Assembly (NCBI GenBank): GCA_034638255.1
Contig: JAWPGT010000001.1
Location: 1,798,001 to 1,862,000 of the forward strand
Length of the DNA stretch: 64,000 nucleotides
Origin: Coprinus comatus
Lineage: Eukaryota > Basidiomycota > Agaricomycetes > Agaricales > Agaricaceae
Direction: 5' to 3'
Shown: in pieces, positions 12,240 through 23,541 of the stretch
Position numbering within the stretch: position 1 is the first letter of the stretch
How the letters are laid out: the number at the start of each line of letters is the position of its first letter
Translations under genes and position numbers: made by a program
The notes under the pieces: model-generated
What the model was told of the DNA's origin: nothing
Database searches by the model: none
Seen by the model: only the letters and a program-made list of their open reading frames with translations

Positions 12240-13062
12240 ATTGGCCGATGCCGAGCCGAGGGCCACACTACCAAAAGGGGGATCTTTAAATACTTATTAA
12301 CAGGTACACACCCAAGTAGTATCGAGTGTTGACGGAACAATATGAACGTGCGGTTTACCTAGCCTAGCCTTCTCTTATCTTGACCACGATCCATATTTTG
12401 TTCAGGTGCCAACCGCGATTTATAACCACAAGGATCAAGGAATCCTCTCAGTGCCACAGACTCCCAGTCGGTAAGTCCGTTACCATTGACAACAGAGACA
12501 AGATCCAGCCAGAGTCACACGCCGTATTTATCTTATCTTCATTCATCTATTCGGACCATGAAAAACATACAGACAGGCGGCCTTGAGTTCTTGAGAAACA
12601 TGGATGTGCCTAATCATACATATAAGATTTCTCAGAAAGAAGCATAAACTTGTACTGGCGCACAAGTAACTCCACTACCCCACTTATACTAGTGTAACAC
12701 AGTGTCTCATACATGAGATGTGTTACAAGTATTGAAGCATACAATTTCTATTCGCACGAGTAAGATAACAGGGATAAAAACACAAACATTCGAGTCTGTG
12801 TACAATACAAATTGATTTTTTTTCGAAGCACTGTGTAGGTGCGTAATCCAATCGATCCATAACGCTTTCAGCCTTGTGGGAAGTCGGAGAACTCATTGTA
12901 TTATTGACTGATTAAATTCTTGACACTTAATTCGTTGGATTATGTCAGCACTATTCCAACCAATGAAGAAGAGTGACCTTCTCTCATTATTGACCTATAC
13001 CTACCATCCCTTCACCTTATTCTCTGTTTTCTCTTTCTTTCTGTGATTTTCCTTGACGCGAT

Positions 13063-13462
13063 ATGGGAAACGTATGATACTTAGTACTCCGCGAGAAATA
13101 ATCCTCCATCTGAGCGTCGCTTCATAGGGTGCCAGGGCTGCGCAAAAACGCGAACGCAATGCTAGCAAGAACGAACCTAAAGGCTCCAAAAGCCAAGCCA
13201 AAGTCAACGAGGCTGCTAAAAACATTGTATGCTCGATCTGTAAACAAGCATTCGTGAGTGCGATGCCCGGATATTGGTATCCTGAGTTCCAAAAGCTGAT
13301 TCGTGCTCTAGCTTATAACCACCCGTGCTCCAGCGTAAGACACACCTGTACTCGCTTGATACTTTTTACTTATGTGTGGGGCCTCACCCCAGTTTGGAGG
13401 AACATTCCCAGAATAAACACAGCAAGACATTGCCCGAGTGTTTCCCTGGTTTTGGAAAATAG
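13063..13462 (+). CDS. Small zinc-binding protein (SERF/At2g23090-like, DUF1909 type)
   Basis: A tiny three-exon gene: 13063..13071 (encodes only MGN), 13128..13253, and a last exon starting at 13340 (or 13334) and ending at 13462. The protein begins MGNGARAAQKRERNASK, continues KVNEAAKNIVCSICKQAF and ends SLEEHSQNKHSKTLPECFPG. This is the whole pattern of the small eukaryotic family with a basic MGNG-xx-QKRERN start and one C2H2 finger (C-x2-C ... H-x4-H). The family is usually about 70-75 aa; function is unknown. The last intron is odd: the expected acceptor next to LCVGPHPSLEEH reads TTTTAC rather than AG. The nearest usable in-frame acceptors lie about 35-40 nt upstream and would add 11-13 residues. 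It may therefore be slightly altered or becoming a pseudogene. Confidence 0.75.
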
Positions 13463-14819
13463 AAAACTGAACTTTGGGTTGCTCTGTTTCGGGCTGTTAC
13501 GAGTGTCAGTTAGCATGGATACATTTCGAGGATGCTTTCTATGGAGTGCGCTTCATTCCAGACTCAATCTCAGGCCATTTAATTTTTTTATCTATACGTT
13601 GTGATCGGGTGATGAATACGTTCAGGAAAGTGCTGCATCGTGTATTCATTACATGGGTCCCTTTCATATAACTTTCATATCACCATCGGCTTGTCGAAAC
13701 CCTTGGCCGATAAGTCACGGATTAGCTATCTCCGTGTTACTTTTCTGAAAACTCTGGAGGCCCTATTAGTCTTAACTCACCGGTCGCTCAAAGCAGATGC
13801 ACGGCTTAACTCAGAATTTTTCCTGTCAACACGTCCATATTACATTATGTTTGCCTTATCGTGGAAGATGGCAACCCTATTCGTACCCTCGTGAAGTCGA
13901 TTGCGCGATTCCATTTCGGCCGGTTAGCAAGGCATTCATTCATCTAGGACACTCGATTTTTACATCATTCCAAACCTTTTTTGTGTCAACGCGGCAGCCA
14001 ACTACGAAGATGGACTACCGTACCTCTCGCAAGCGTCTTATGAGAAGGACCAATTTTCTTCCTGATAGGAAGTTATGATTACAATACCCAACGTGACTAA
14101 ATGGGGATCCAAGTCTAAATCTATTTATAAGTACATGACCTTGACATGGCCGACTCATTTCTCAACGATTCCTTCGAATCCCATTCTCAATTGCCTTAGG
14201 TAGAATGGAGTCAGTTCTTCCGCGAACTACAGTGAGTAGATTGACATCTTACTTCTTGCCATACCCCTAACACGAGATTCCCCTAAGGATGCACCACATA
14301 AGTTGATAGTACCAACGTGGTTTTACGTATTAGCTGCGAATTTTTTTCCGTCCAGGATCCATTTTCAAACCGAGCATCCGTCATGTCGTTATCTGTATCG
14401 TCCAATGAGATTCAGGCGCTGGAAGTTCTCTTTTATAAAGTGAGCGCAAGGGACCTTGAGGGCCATCGAACCTAATTTCCGAGTGTTTTTTGTGCTCAAA
14501 CACATACTCAGGGAACATAAACCTGCCAAGAGTCAAAATTCACCGAGCCGCCATCCGGACTATTTTTATCGTCAGTTCAATATCACTTTGTCCCTGTCGT
14601 CATACACGACAACGAGATATCGAATCTAATTCGGAAGTGATAGCATGCTGAATCTCGAATACAGATGCGGCTCCAACTCCAAATGGCACGAAGATAGCGC
14701 AATACCCTAGGCCCTCTGAAAATAGTCGTGTATGTACTTACTCATGTCTTCTTTGATCCTAGATAAATTCAGCTGGCGAAACTTTCCTTCCGGACATCTT
14801 CTTCCTCGCGCCCCATCCT
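13463..14819. other. Gene-poor interval upstream of the first MFS gene
   Basis: About 1.36 kb without a supportable gene. The short ORFs here have no recognisable motif and no consistent splice structure. The 3' part presumably holds the promoter of the MFS gene, but I see no clear TATA box. Confidence 0.45.
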
Positions 14820-17800
14820 TTGATGGCTTCATTCTCACTATCCACTACGGCAGTTGACTCCTGCCAGGGCTCTCTTAGAGGTCGCCGACGCAGCTCAGTC
14901 AACATGCTCGGTGCACTCTCGAAGAAGGCGAGAGACGACAGTTCGTTTTCTCGCAGCGCTCTTGTCGACGGGCCGAACGAGATACGAGTCTCCAGCTCGT
15001 CTGCATTGTCGGGAAATGCTTTCGCCAATGAACCAAACGAGATCCGAGTATCGAGCTCCGCTCTTTTCGATGGGCCAAACGAGATCCATGTCTCCAGTTC
15101 CGCTCTTTTCGATGGGCCAAATGAAATTCATGTCTCTAGCTCATCTGCGTCACCCAGGCATACTTTTTTCGGTGGACCGAATGAAATTCGTGTCTCCAGC
15201 TCGTCTGTCTCTCCCATAAGTGCTCTCTTGGATGGTCCAAACGAGATCCGCGTATCTAGCACTGCTCTTTTCGATAGGCCAAACGAGATTCGAGTGTCCA
15301 ACTCTTCTGTACCTCCAAGGAGCGCTCTTTTTGATGGACCAAACGAAATTCGAGTCTCAAACTCTGAACAACTATCCACCACCCCACTGCCCACCCCACT
15401 TCTAGAATCCCCAACCTTATCCCCGCTATCCCATGTTCATGTTCCGTCTAATACGACGGTTGCAACTGTTTCCCGCTATGATGCGAGCCTCTCTAACATC
15501 ACTCCATACGACCCTCTCTCTCCGTACTCCACTGCACCGCCGACTGTTGCCAACAGCCGTGCGCCCTCCCCTGAACCCGCGACACCAAGTCGGGCCTTTT
15601 CAATTGACACACTCAAATGGCGCCTCGCCAGTGGTTACTTTGCCATATTCGTATACGGTTGGGGCGATGGGGGTAAGCTTCGATCTGTTTCTCTCTGCTT
15701 CAATTTCCACATCTGAATATCCCTTATAGTCACCGGAACAGTTATGCCTTGTGAGTAACATTCTTATCTATATTCCAAACAGAATGGATTAAATTTCTTT
15801 CTCAGATCTTAGTGATGAGTTCAACCTCACAACCATGACTTCCTCCCTGCTTTGGGTAGGGACTACATGCGGGTGAGTTTCCCCTCTTCTACACAACGTA
15901 TCATCCACAATGACCGTTGTCAAGTTTCTTTATAGGGACTTTCTTTGTAGAAAGTATCCTAAAATGGATGGGCCGCTTCGACCTCCATTCACCAGGAAAA
16001 AATGCATTGGCCGATACAACTGGAAAAAGAAAAAAGACCTATGGATATTCGATATCTAAAGCACGCCATGTGGCACTGGTTGTTGCGAGTGTGTTGCATG
16101 GATTGTATTTCGTCTTGATGGCTTCTCGGAGTGGTTTCCCCCTGATGTTTGTGGCTTATGTCGTGGCTGCTTTTGCTCGTGCACTATTATCTAGTAAGTC
16201 CGTACACACTCAATTCAGCTTTACGGGTGCTGATCGTAATCACGATCTGCTTCTAACAGCGCCTCTGTGAGTTATTTATTTATTTACCAACATTAACGTC
16301 CGATGACACTTCAAATAAAGAAATGCATATCTTGCAGCTGGACCAAAACAGGCACTTCCTTATGCTTACGGTCTTGCCAGTACGTGACACTTTTCCCCTA
16401 TGATCGTTTCCCTTAAGCTCATAAAAATATCACCGTTTCTTAGGTGTTGGGAGTGTAGCTTCCCCTCTTGTTTGTCAATCAGTGATTGCCACCGGTGTTC
16501 CTTGGTTCCATTTCTACTATGGATCGCTCGTGTTATCTGGCATCAACCTCATCTTCCTTGCCTTGACATATAAACCTAGCATTGTCGAGCTTGCCAAAGA
16601 ACGCAGAGGTTACACTAATGAAATCCAAACGGTACATAATAGTAACACCGTGGGGGATGGTGTCAGATCTGGGATGACTACGCCGACAGTTGTGAGCCCG
16701 AGATCTTCTGTTGTTAAATTGCAAGGTGGTGAAGGAAAGGGGAAAGATCATAATAAAAGCAGTAAGTCCAAAAAATGATATTGTATACCCATATGTTCAT
16801 GCTCATGGGTATGCTTCTTACTTCTAAGCACTCAAAATGGCGGTGCGCATACCTTATCAATGGGCATTCTCGATGTTTGCTCTTCTGTACTGCGGAAGGT
16901 GAGGTCATTGAGCTTTTTACATTACTATCTGGCTAAGGACCGAATATCATCAGTGAAACAGTCACTCAAGGCCTTGTACGTTCTTAAGTGACGTGTTGGA
17001 ACTCAGGACACTGATTTAGATATTAATACAGATGGTCACTTACCTACTCCGTGCCAAGGTTGGTAATCTAGTTCATTTTTTTTGGTAGGGTCCAAAATTG
17101 ATGTTTCTCTGGTAGTCTGCCAACCCTAAAACAGTCGGATATGTTACTTCTGGGTTTTGGGCAGGTATGAGTATCGGAAGATTTGTTTGGGGAACGTGTA
17201 CGCCTTAGTGAGTTTCATTCTATTATCTGTGATTGGTTTAGGCAACGGAGCTTACCCTGTTCAATAAATCTCTAGCCTTAGCTTCAAGCAAAGGAAACAC
17301 ACTGTGCATTGCTGCATGTAAGTGATCATTTTGTTGTTTGTCGATTGATGATCTCACCTCTTTATCTAGCCGTAGGCTATTTCTATTTCGAACTAGCAAG
17401 ACTTATATTCACGGATCTCTTCTAGTTCTCGGACTTTCTCTCCAACTTATCTTGTGGCTAGTCAGGCCATGGATCTTTGATTCCGTCGCCGGCAGCTTCG
17501 TTGGATTCTTCTATGGTCCGGTTTTCCCGGCATTATTGGCTATGGCTAATGACGTCTTACCGGAAGAGGTACACATGGTTGCAATGGCATTGATGTGAGT
17601 AACTCTCTTTGGCCCACTCTCAAGTATATTCTAACATAGAAGCTTTTTTTAGAAACGCATTTGCCAGTCTTGGTGGCGGTCAGTTTATTTATATCTTATT
17701 TGAAGTATTCTCCGATTACTTAATTCGGTTTTTATTTATTATTTCACAGCGATCTTCCCTTTCCTTGCTGGCGCTCTTATTAGTATGATAGGAAATTCGG

Positions 17801-17898
17801 CATATCCTATTATCACCATTTCTCTTGCTGGAACCTTATTTATATTCTGGGCATTCTTCCACTCGAGTGCTCGGAAGAAGACAACTGCTATTGATTGA
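14820..17898 (+). CDS. MFS transporter with N-terminal PNEIRVSS repeats (paralogue 1)
   Basis: Predicted 12-helix major-facilitator protein of a fungal family related to fucose-permease-like/yeast BSC6-like transporters; the substrate is unknown. Fifteen exons: 14820..15672, 15730..15750, 15806..15872, 15925..16193, 16260..16266, 16321..16379, 16444..16761, 16829..16898, 16954..16975, 17032..17058, 17116..17207, 17276..17317, 17397..17594, 17653..17678, 17750..17898 (739 aa). Residues 1-280 are cytosolic and Ser-rich with eight PNEIRVSS repeats. The membrane part starts at WRLASGYFAIFVYGWGDG and VTGTVMPYLSDEF, with MTSSLLWVGTTCGFFIGT, VAYVVAAFARALLS, GVPWFHFYYGSLVLSGIN, VTSGFWAGMSIGRFVWG and GSFVGFFYGPVFPALLAM. 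The N-terminal TTAVDSCQGSLRGRRRSS is shared with the paralogue at 30042. ATG 14823 is an equally possible start. Confidence 0.88.
14961..15366 (+). repeat. Coding tandem repeat, eight copies of a PNEIRVSS unit
   Basis: Inside exon 1 of the MFS gene, eight degenerate copies of ALFDGPNEIRVSSS (variants GGPNEIRV, DGPNEIHV, DRPNEIRV, NEPNEIRV) run through about 135 residues. The spacers vary in length (15-27 residues) and contain Ser/Pro. The DNA units are similar enough (gg-cc-aa-cgagat-cg-gt-tc core) to indicate recent duplication. The strand-opposite open frames here are shadows of this repeat. Confidence 0.9.
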
Positions 17899-18526
17899 GT
17901 ATTTTTTCCACTTTCCTCTTCCCTTAGATCTCGTCATTCCTTCTAGACTTCTTAGATGCCGCCAAATTCCACATAGACTTAGACTGTTAATTTCTTGTAT
18001 AACGCACACCGAGAGTAGATTGAGTATACTTAATACTGGCACTAGCTTTAGTTTCCCTTGATTTTTTTCTTTCTAGATGACCGATACCCATCCATTGATT
18101 TTTGAAGGACTGTTTATGTTCTTGATAATAGTTACATAGTTATAGAATGCTGTATTGAACGTTTGTTAATTTGAATGCACTTGGCTTCCATTATGACGAA
18201 ATTATCTGCTTCTAAAGAGGTCACAGAGGATTTGCCGTCATTCAGAACATTTATATTGAAATATTGATGTCTTGTAAGGGGTTGGTATTTGTCATGACTT
18301 TTACTCCTTTTTGTTGTAGTGGTCAAATAATCAAATGAGTTTTGCGATTCCCGAAGCAATATTAATATGTATAGGAGCATTAATCCTGCATCATGCAATA
18401 TGTTGTGCCCATAGCCAATAGGGCTGTTTAACACATAGTCTATCCCGTACTTCCCCCTCTGGCGCTCAAGGCACGCCCGTGTAGAGAGTCCGCACCGCAT
18501 ACTTTCAAGTCGTGCCCACCACACAC

Positions 18527-18943
18527 TTAGAAAGATCCAAATCCTGAAGCAGCAGGAGCGGCATTGGCTTGCCCTCTGTTCTGTAGCTTTTCGCCAACCT
18601 TCTTCTGCACGTCGTTGAATTTGGAGACGCAACGGTCAATGCAGACGCTCTCTCCCTTGTTGAGGTCACCGTCAGCGTAACGAGTGCTGATGCATTTTGT
18701 ATGGCATGACCTAGTGGAAGAAGTCATGTAAGAAAGAGGGATTAGAAGGGTGCTCTCGGACTAAACGCACTGAACCATGCGGTTGAAGAAATCGGTCACA
18801 GTGTCAAGTCTGGGAAAGCAATATGGGTAAGGTCGCGTATGTTAGGAAAGGTAGAGAACGTACTCTGTGATGGCCATTTCTAGCTTGTCGGGATTGATAC
18901 CACCGCTGGGCGCAGCATTTCGTCCACCACCAAGGAAAGACAT
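18527..18943 (-). CDS. TIM10: Mitochondrial intermembrane-space chaperone Tim10
   Basis: Small TIM chaperone that, with Tim9, escorts hydrophobic precursors across the mitochondrial intermembrane space to TIM22 or SAM. Exons (reading order) 18943..18864, 18809..18771, 18710..18527; 100 aa, the usual length. The twin CX3C motifs are intact: CHTKC and CIDRC, 16 residues apart, which form the two structural disulfides. The ELDTVTDFFNRMVQSC start and LNKGESVCIDRCVSKF block identify Tim10 rather than Tim9, Tim8 or Tim13. It has no cleavable presequence, as expected for Mia40 substrates. It shares a 137-bp divergent promoter interval with UTP4. Confidence 0.93.
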
Positions 18944-19080
18944 CGATATTTAATTGAGGGTTAATGGAGGGAGGAAAAGGAGTTGGTGCGCGTCAGGCAA
19001 ATGGCAGTCACGTTTTCCTGATTTGATTGCCGAAAAAAAGTTTTGACACTGTTGGTGCAGAGACTAAGTGCTGATGCTCA
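18944..19080. promoter_or_regulatory. Shared divergent promoter (TIM10 / UTP4)
   Basis: 137 bp between opposite start codons, so both promoters must overlap here. No TATA box is evident. Called by position only. Confidence 0.45.
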
Positions 19081-22000
19081 ATGGACAGACGCAAGGAAAA
19101 AGATCAAAACCCCACAACCCTCGCCGTCCATCGCTGTCGTTTTGTTGACTATGCACCTTCTGCAGTCACCGCCCTTGCCTTTCCACCCCTGCCCCTGCCC
19201 CCGGTGAGGCGCAAGAAGACTAGAAAAACACAGGAAAACAACCCGCGCGATATGGAACTCTGGCTATCGGTCATGCAAACGGAAGCATTGATCTCTGCGA
19301 GTGGGCTGGCTCAAAAGACAGTGTACAGTGCTCGCAGGCTTGGGTCGTCAGAAAAGTGAGTACGACTGAAGTATACTCAGCGGTCAAATTCAATAATTTG
19401 TGCAGACAATGCCAGGTCCTTATCCTTCAAAAGTCGACTCTCTAACGTTTACTCTTCGTTATCCTGATGATCTCGAAGTAGACGATATACCTTTAAAATC
19501 AGATTTACGACTGTTCAGCTCAGGTGGTGGGAGCGAGTTGCTCGAATGGGACCTTGAACGTTCAACTGTCAAGGTTCTTTTTTGCTTTTTTGCTATCAGA
19601 TTTTTACGCTGATACTGATTAATCATAGCGAACAATAAACTCGCAAGGCGGTGCGATTTGGTGTGTTGCTGCAAACCCTGCTTCAGGTTACCTTGCACTT
19701 GGATGTGAAGACGGCACCGTTCGTTTAATTTCAATTACCAATGATACATTGACCCATCACCGTCGGTTTGATCGACTCAAATGCCGTATACTAAGCGTAG
19801 CATGGGGACCACCGATTCCTTGCCAGAGGCAATCCACCTCTCAGCCAATGTCTATCGGCGACGGCAGCTCGGAGAGCGACTCGGATGATGACGAAGAGGA
19901 CGAGTGGAAGGATTCTTGGCTAGTAACAGGATGTTCAGATAGCACATTACGAAAGTGGGATGTCAACACTGGTCGAGCGACAGAGCGCATGGCGGTAGAC
20001 AAGGTCCGTGGAGAACGAACATTAGTGTGGACAGTTGGAGCTCTCGGGTAGCTAATGGGCATCCTCTTTTACATGCAAACTTTACATTAACATATATTTA
20101 TAGCGATGGCACAATTGTCTCTGGTGACTCTCTCGGGCACGTCAAATTCTGGGATTCTTGGACGTGTACTCAATTACATTCATTCCAAGCACACGGAGCT
20201 GATGTTCTTGCTCTTTCCATCAATCCAGAGGGCAAGGCTGTTTATACCGCTGGTGTCGACCAAAAAACTGTCCAATTTTCACTGGTTAAAGTAAATGCTT
20301 CAACTTCTTCACAATCCCGTTGGACACAATCAACCTCACGTCGTATGCACTCGCACGATATTCGTGCTCTCGCTTCCTGGCCTCCATATACACCCTTACC
20401 CCATAATTTCAAAAGAGCATTCCCACTCAACGCTGCACCCATTCTTGCCTCTGGTGGTCTTGATATGTCAGTGGTGCTGAGCCCAGCAGCTCTTCCGGAG
20501 AGCACTGTTACAAAAGTTGTGAACCCTTTGGCAACAAGTACCGATGCTACATTCGGTGATGCATACCATCGCAGGATGACCTACTCCGTAGGCTCGGGGG
20601 TTGGCGTATCAAGAAATAAAAGATTAGTACTCTGTCTACGAGAAGCCGGATTGACTGTGTGGAGGATTCTTAAAAAGCCTGCGGACGAAGATGACCTAGA
20701 TGGTCCGCTTGATGATGAGGGTATCGAACCATGGACTGGAGGTTGGGAGAAGGTCTTAGAGATGGAACTCAATGTGTCAAGTAATTTGATTGCTGGAGAA
20801 ATTTCTGATGATGGAAGGTGGCTCGCTGTTTCTGATATATACGAGGCAAAGCTTTTTGCACTACATACAGATGTGAGTCGACGTTTGTTATTTCTGCTCA
20901 ATGAATTTAGATGTTTTATGAATAGGATAAAGATCAGATTTCCGTCAAGCGCGTCAAAAGCTTTGCTGCTGTCATCGTATCTAGCATACCCAACGCTTCC
21001 GAAAACACCAGTCTAGGTGCACTTGCATTCCGTTTCACTCCAGATTCATCAAGACTTGTTATGTCTACCGCTGAGACTGCATATATCTTGGTTCTTGATC
21101 TAACGGAAGAGGATCCGAGACTCTTGAGACGATTTGAGCACCATAGACTAAAAGAAAGTATTGTTGGAGACCGCGTGGTTAAGGCGCTCAGACACAGGGC
21201 TCAACCAAATGGAATCTTGATCAATGGTAACGCACCACACGATGGTGAGGATGTGGAAATGGCTAGTAGCAGCGAGGAAGATGTAAAGGGAGCTGAAGAA
21301 GATAGTGATAGTGGCATTGAAGACAGAAGTCCTTTAGCAAATGTCATTCCCAATGTGTTCCATGTCATTATCAGCCCAGACGGTCAATGGTTAGCAACAT
21401 CGGATGATCAACGACATACCCACATATTCAATCTTGACTCTATTTCGGTATGTCATTTTCATATTTTCCTCCTTTACCATGAGGTCTTAATTGTGCTTTG
21501 ATTCTAGCATCATAGCCTTTTACCGACATTTCCCCTTCCCGCTCAAAGTCTCGTTTTCTCACCATACAACCCAAACACATTATTCCTCGCTTTCCCTGAT
21601 AATACACTTCAAGTATACGATGTCGAGTCTCGTCAATTCCCTCAATGGAGTAAAGACCTCTCACTATCATCACGTTTCGTTTCACCTGTTGCAAAACGTC
21701 TTGTAGGATTACACGATCCTATCCTTGGAATTTGTTTCCCTCCTACATCTGGAGTTCCGGAAAATGCCATGGAAAATGGAACAACGGACTTGGAAAAGTC
21801 TCGATATGCACTGTTGTGGGGAGCAAATTGGCTTATCAAACTCCCTCTTGCATTGGCTAGCAAAAATTCCAAGACGAGCAAAAAACGAAGACGTGCACAG
21901 GGAATGGATACTAGTGGGGTTGTCTCTGCAGAGGAGGGTCTTGCCAATTCGTCTAGTAGGCTGATAACACACTACCGACCGATTCTCCACGTTGATTTCT

Positions 22001-22098
22001 TGACAAACGGAGAGTTAGTAGTGGTTGAACGACCCCTTGTGGATGTCTTGAGCACCCTTCCTCCTGCTTACTTCAAGCACAAGTATGGTTCGTCGTAG
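19081..22098 (+). CDS. UTP4: U3 snoRNP/t-UTP WD40 protein Utp4 (cirhin), with one frame break
   Basis: Nucleolar WD40 subunit of the t-UTP/UtpA complex needed for rRNA transcription and early 18S processing. Exons 19081..19355, 19406..19573, 19629..20047, 20104..20872, 20926..21447, 21508..22098 (about 914 aa if in frame). Landmarks: LAVHRCRFVDYAPSAVTALAF, SGGGSELLEWDLE, GGAIWCVAANPASGYLALGC, DSWLVTGCSDSTLRKWD, DGTIVSGDSLGHVKFWD, HGADVLALSINPEGKAVYTA, and LPPAYFKHKYG at the end. The conserved block YGTLAIGHANGSIDLCEW is in another frame than the N-terminus, so the first exon needs one extra base near 19222-19226 or removal of a 20-nt GT...AG stretch (see findings). Confidence 0.9.
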
Positions 22099-22320
22099 TA
22101 AAAAGGTTAGGTTATTTATTTTATGTTCATTTGTGTGCTCTACTTGAACATTATAAAGTAAAACGTGTGATCTATCTACTCTAATTTTGCAGGTGTAAGG
22201 CATTTGAGACAAGTAAAAATATGGCTACAATGGAACTGATGGAAAACTTAAATAGAGACATAGTTCAGTATGAGAGACGGGTGTGAGGTGTTTGAATAAA
22301 TAAGAGTAGAAATGTATGAA

Positions 22321-23263
22321 CTAGGCCCGTTGTACAAGTGATCGCTTTTTGTTGGCCTCGTTACGGTCTTGCATTGTGTCTTCCCTGAGTCAGGGTCAGT
22401 AATGGGAACGTTCTAGAGCACGCTCGAACTTACTGTGAGTTGAGGATGGATAGGTATAACGTCCATAGCACACCGCAACTCTGGGAGAAGGGGACTCGAT
22501 AAGCAAGTGGCATGTATCGGAAGTTGACCAGCTGTGATACATCCTTGAGTGAAAATACAGATAGAGAAATACCAGTTTGCATACCTGGGCCAGAGGCCAC
22601 ACTTTCCAATTAGAAACGACCAGTGTGCCGTAGAGGTCTCTAAACTTTTCTGAGATTTGAGCCGGAGAGCGGCCTTCTAGTACTCCCATGAAACCGATGA
22701 AATATACCAGCTGTGGAAACATAAGAACAGGACAGCTCCACAAAATACAATCCACTTACTCCCGCCGGGGCCCTGAATCACAAATGAAGATAAGTATGTT
22801 GGATAGGTTATGAGGCAAGATAGACATACATAATAAGCTGGTCACAGGCAACACGCTTCCCAAGGGCAGCCAAGCTGATCTTTTTGGAGGCTTTAAACGC
22901 CTTGAGGGGGAAGCGAGCCTCGAGAAATGCATTCCACCGACCCATTATGGGGCCTTGGCGCTACATCAGTCTACAGTCTGCAGAAGTATACGGCGTCTTT
23001 CTCACTAATGGTTAGCCCAAAGCAGGCAAATCGTGCAGTTCGAGCATAGTCGTAAAAACGATATGGCTCACCCTCTTTTCTGGTCTGTAGATAAGGTCAA
23101 TATACGACGACCCGCTACGAAAACACATACTTACCGCATTCTGCGCTACCTGGGCAACAAAGTCGCCGAATGCGCTGAGAGAACTGCCTGCTACGGCAAG
23201 AGTAAAGTTTGGGTGCGTCTGAAAGGAGTACTGATATGCACGAGCGATGGATAGAGCGGCCAT
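22321..23263 (-). CDS. Mpv17/PMP22-family inner-membrane protein (Sym1-like)
   Basis: Four-helix integral membrane protein of the Mpv17/PMP22/Sym1 family found in mitochondrial inner membrane or peroxisomes; the exact transport or channel role is debated. Seven exons in reading order: 23263..23135, 23084..23006, 22953..22830, 22772..22760, 22710..22585, 22531..22434, 22384..22321 (210 aa, usual length). Family marks are all present: SLSAFGDFVAQ, R-T-ARFACFGLTISP, GRWNAFLEARFPL, DQLIMAPAG, and the signature NWKVWPLAQ-LVNFRYMPLAYRVPF with CGVLWTLYLS. One exon is only 13 nt. The last intron (22433..22385) removes an in-frame TAA directly after ILNSQ and adds a basic 21-residue tail. Retention of that intron would give a shorter isoform. 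Confidence 0.88.
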
Positions 23264-23541
23264 GAGAGTTTAGCTCTGGGTATTTGTGAGGGACGTCGTA
23301 GGTGGTGGTGTTCAAGTACAAACCTCAGCAATATCGCATGGAGAGTGCTCAGTGGTGGAATGCAATCTCAAGGTCCCTGGCCAATCTCAAAACCACCTAT
23401 ATTCCTGTTTCGGCAGTCACGGGGTGCGTGTCGTATGCCGTAATCTCTATTAATAGATTTGGCGCCAAGGATAAGAACGCGACTGGATGGATGTATGCAA
23501 CTCTCATTCCTTTCGTCCATTCTATATCTTCGTCTTCTACA

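Larger units (their letters stand above)
11131..13062. other. Gene-poor AT-rich interval
   Basis: No ORF here has codon structure, conserved motifs or splice signals that I can support. It holds a short ACT triplet run (about 11208-11227), the MITE-like element and a small 10-bp tandem repeat, both listed separately. It looks like decayed intergenic DNA next to the threonine aldolase pseudogene. Confidence 0.5.

Noticed and set aside
12001..12345. Solo LTR of a retrotransposon
   Set aside because: No TG...CA ends with target duplication, no primer-binding site or polypurine tract seen; the inverted ends fit a MITE-like unit better.
14895..15394. Long open frames on the minus strand through the MFS repeat
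   Set aside because: They are created by the periodic repeat of the sense strand and have no splice structure or homologous motif.
23302..23541. ORF beginning MVVFKYKPQQYRMESAQWW upstream of the secreted protein
   Set aside because: It lies in the promoter zone between divergent genes and has no family features; the signal peptide at 23542 is the better start.
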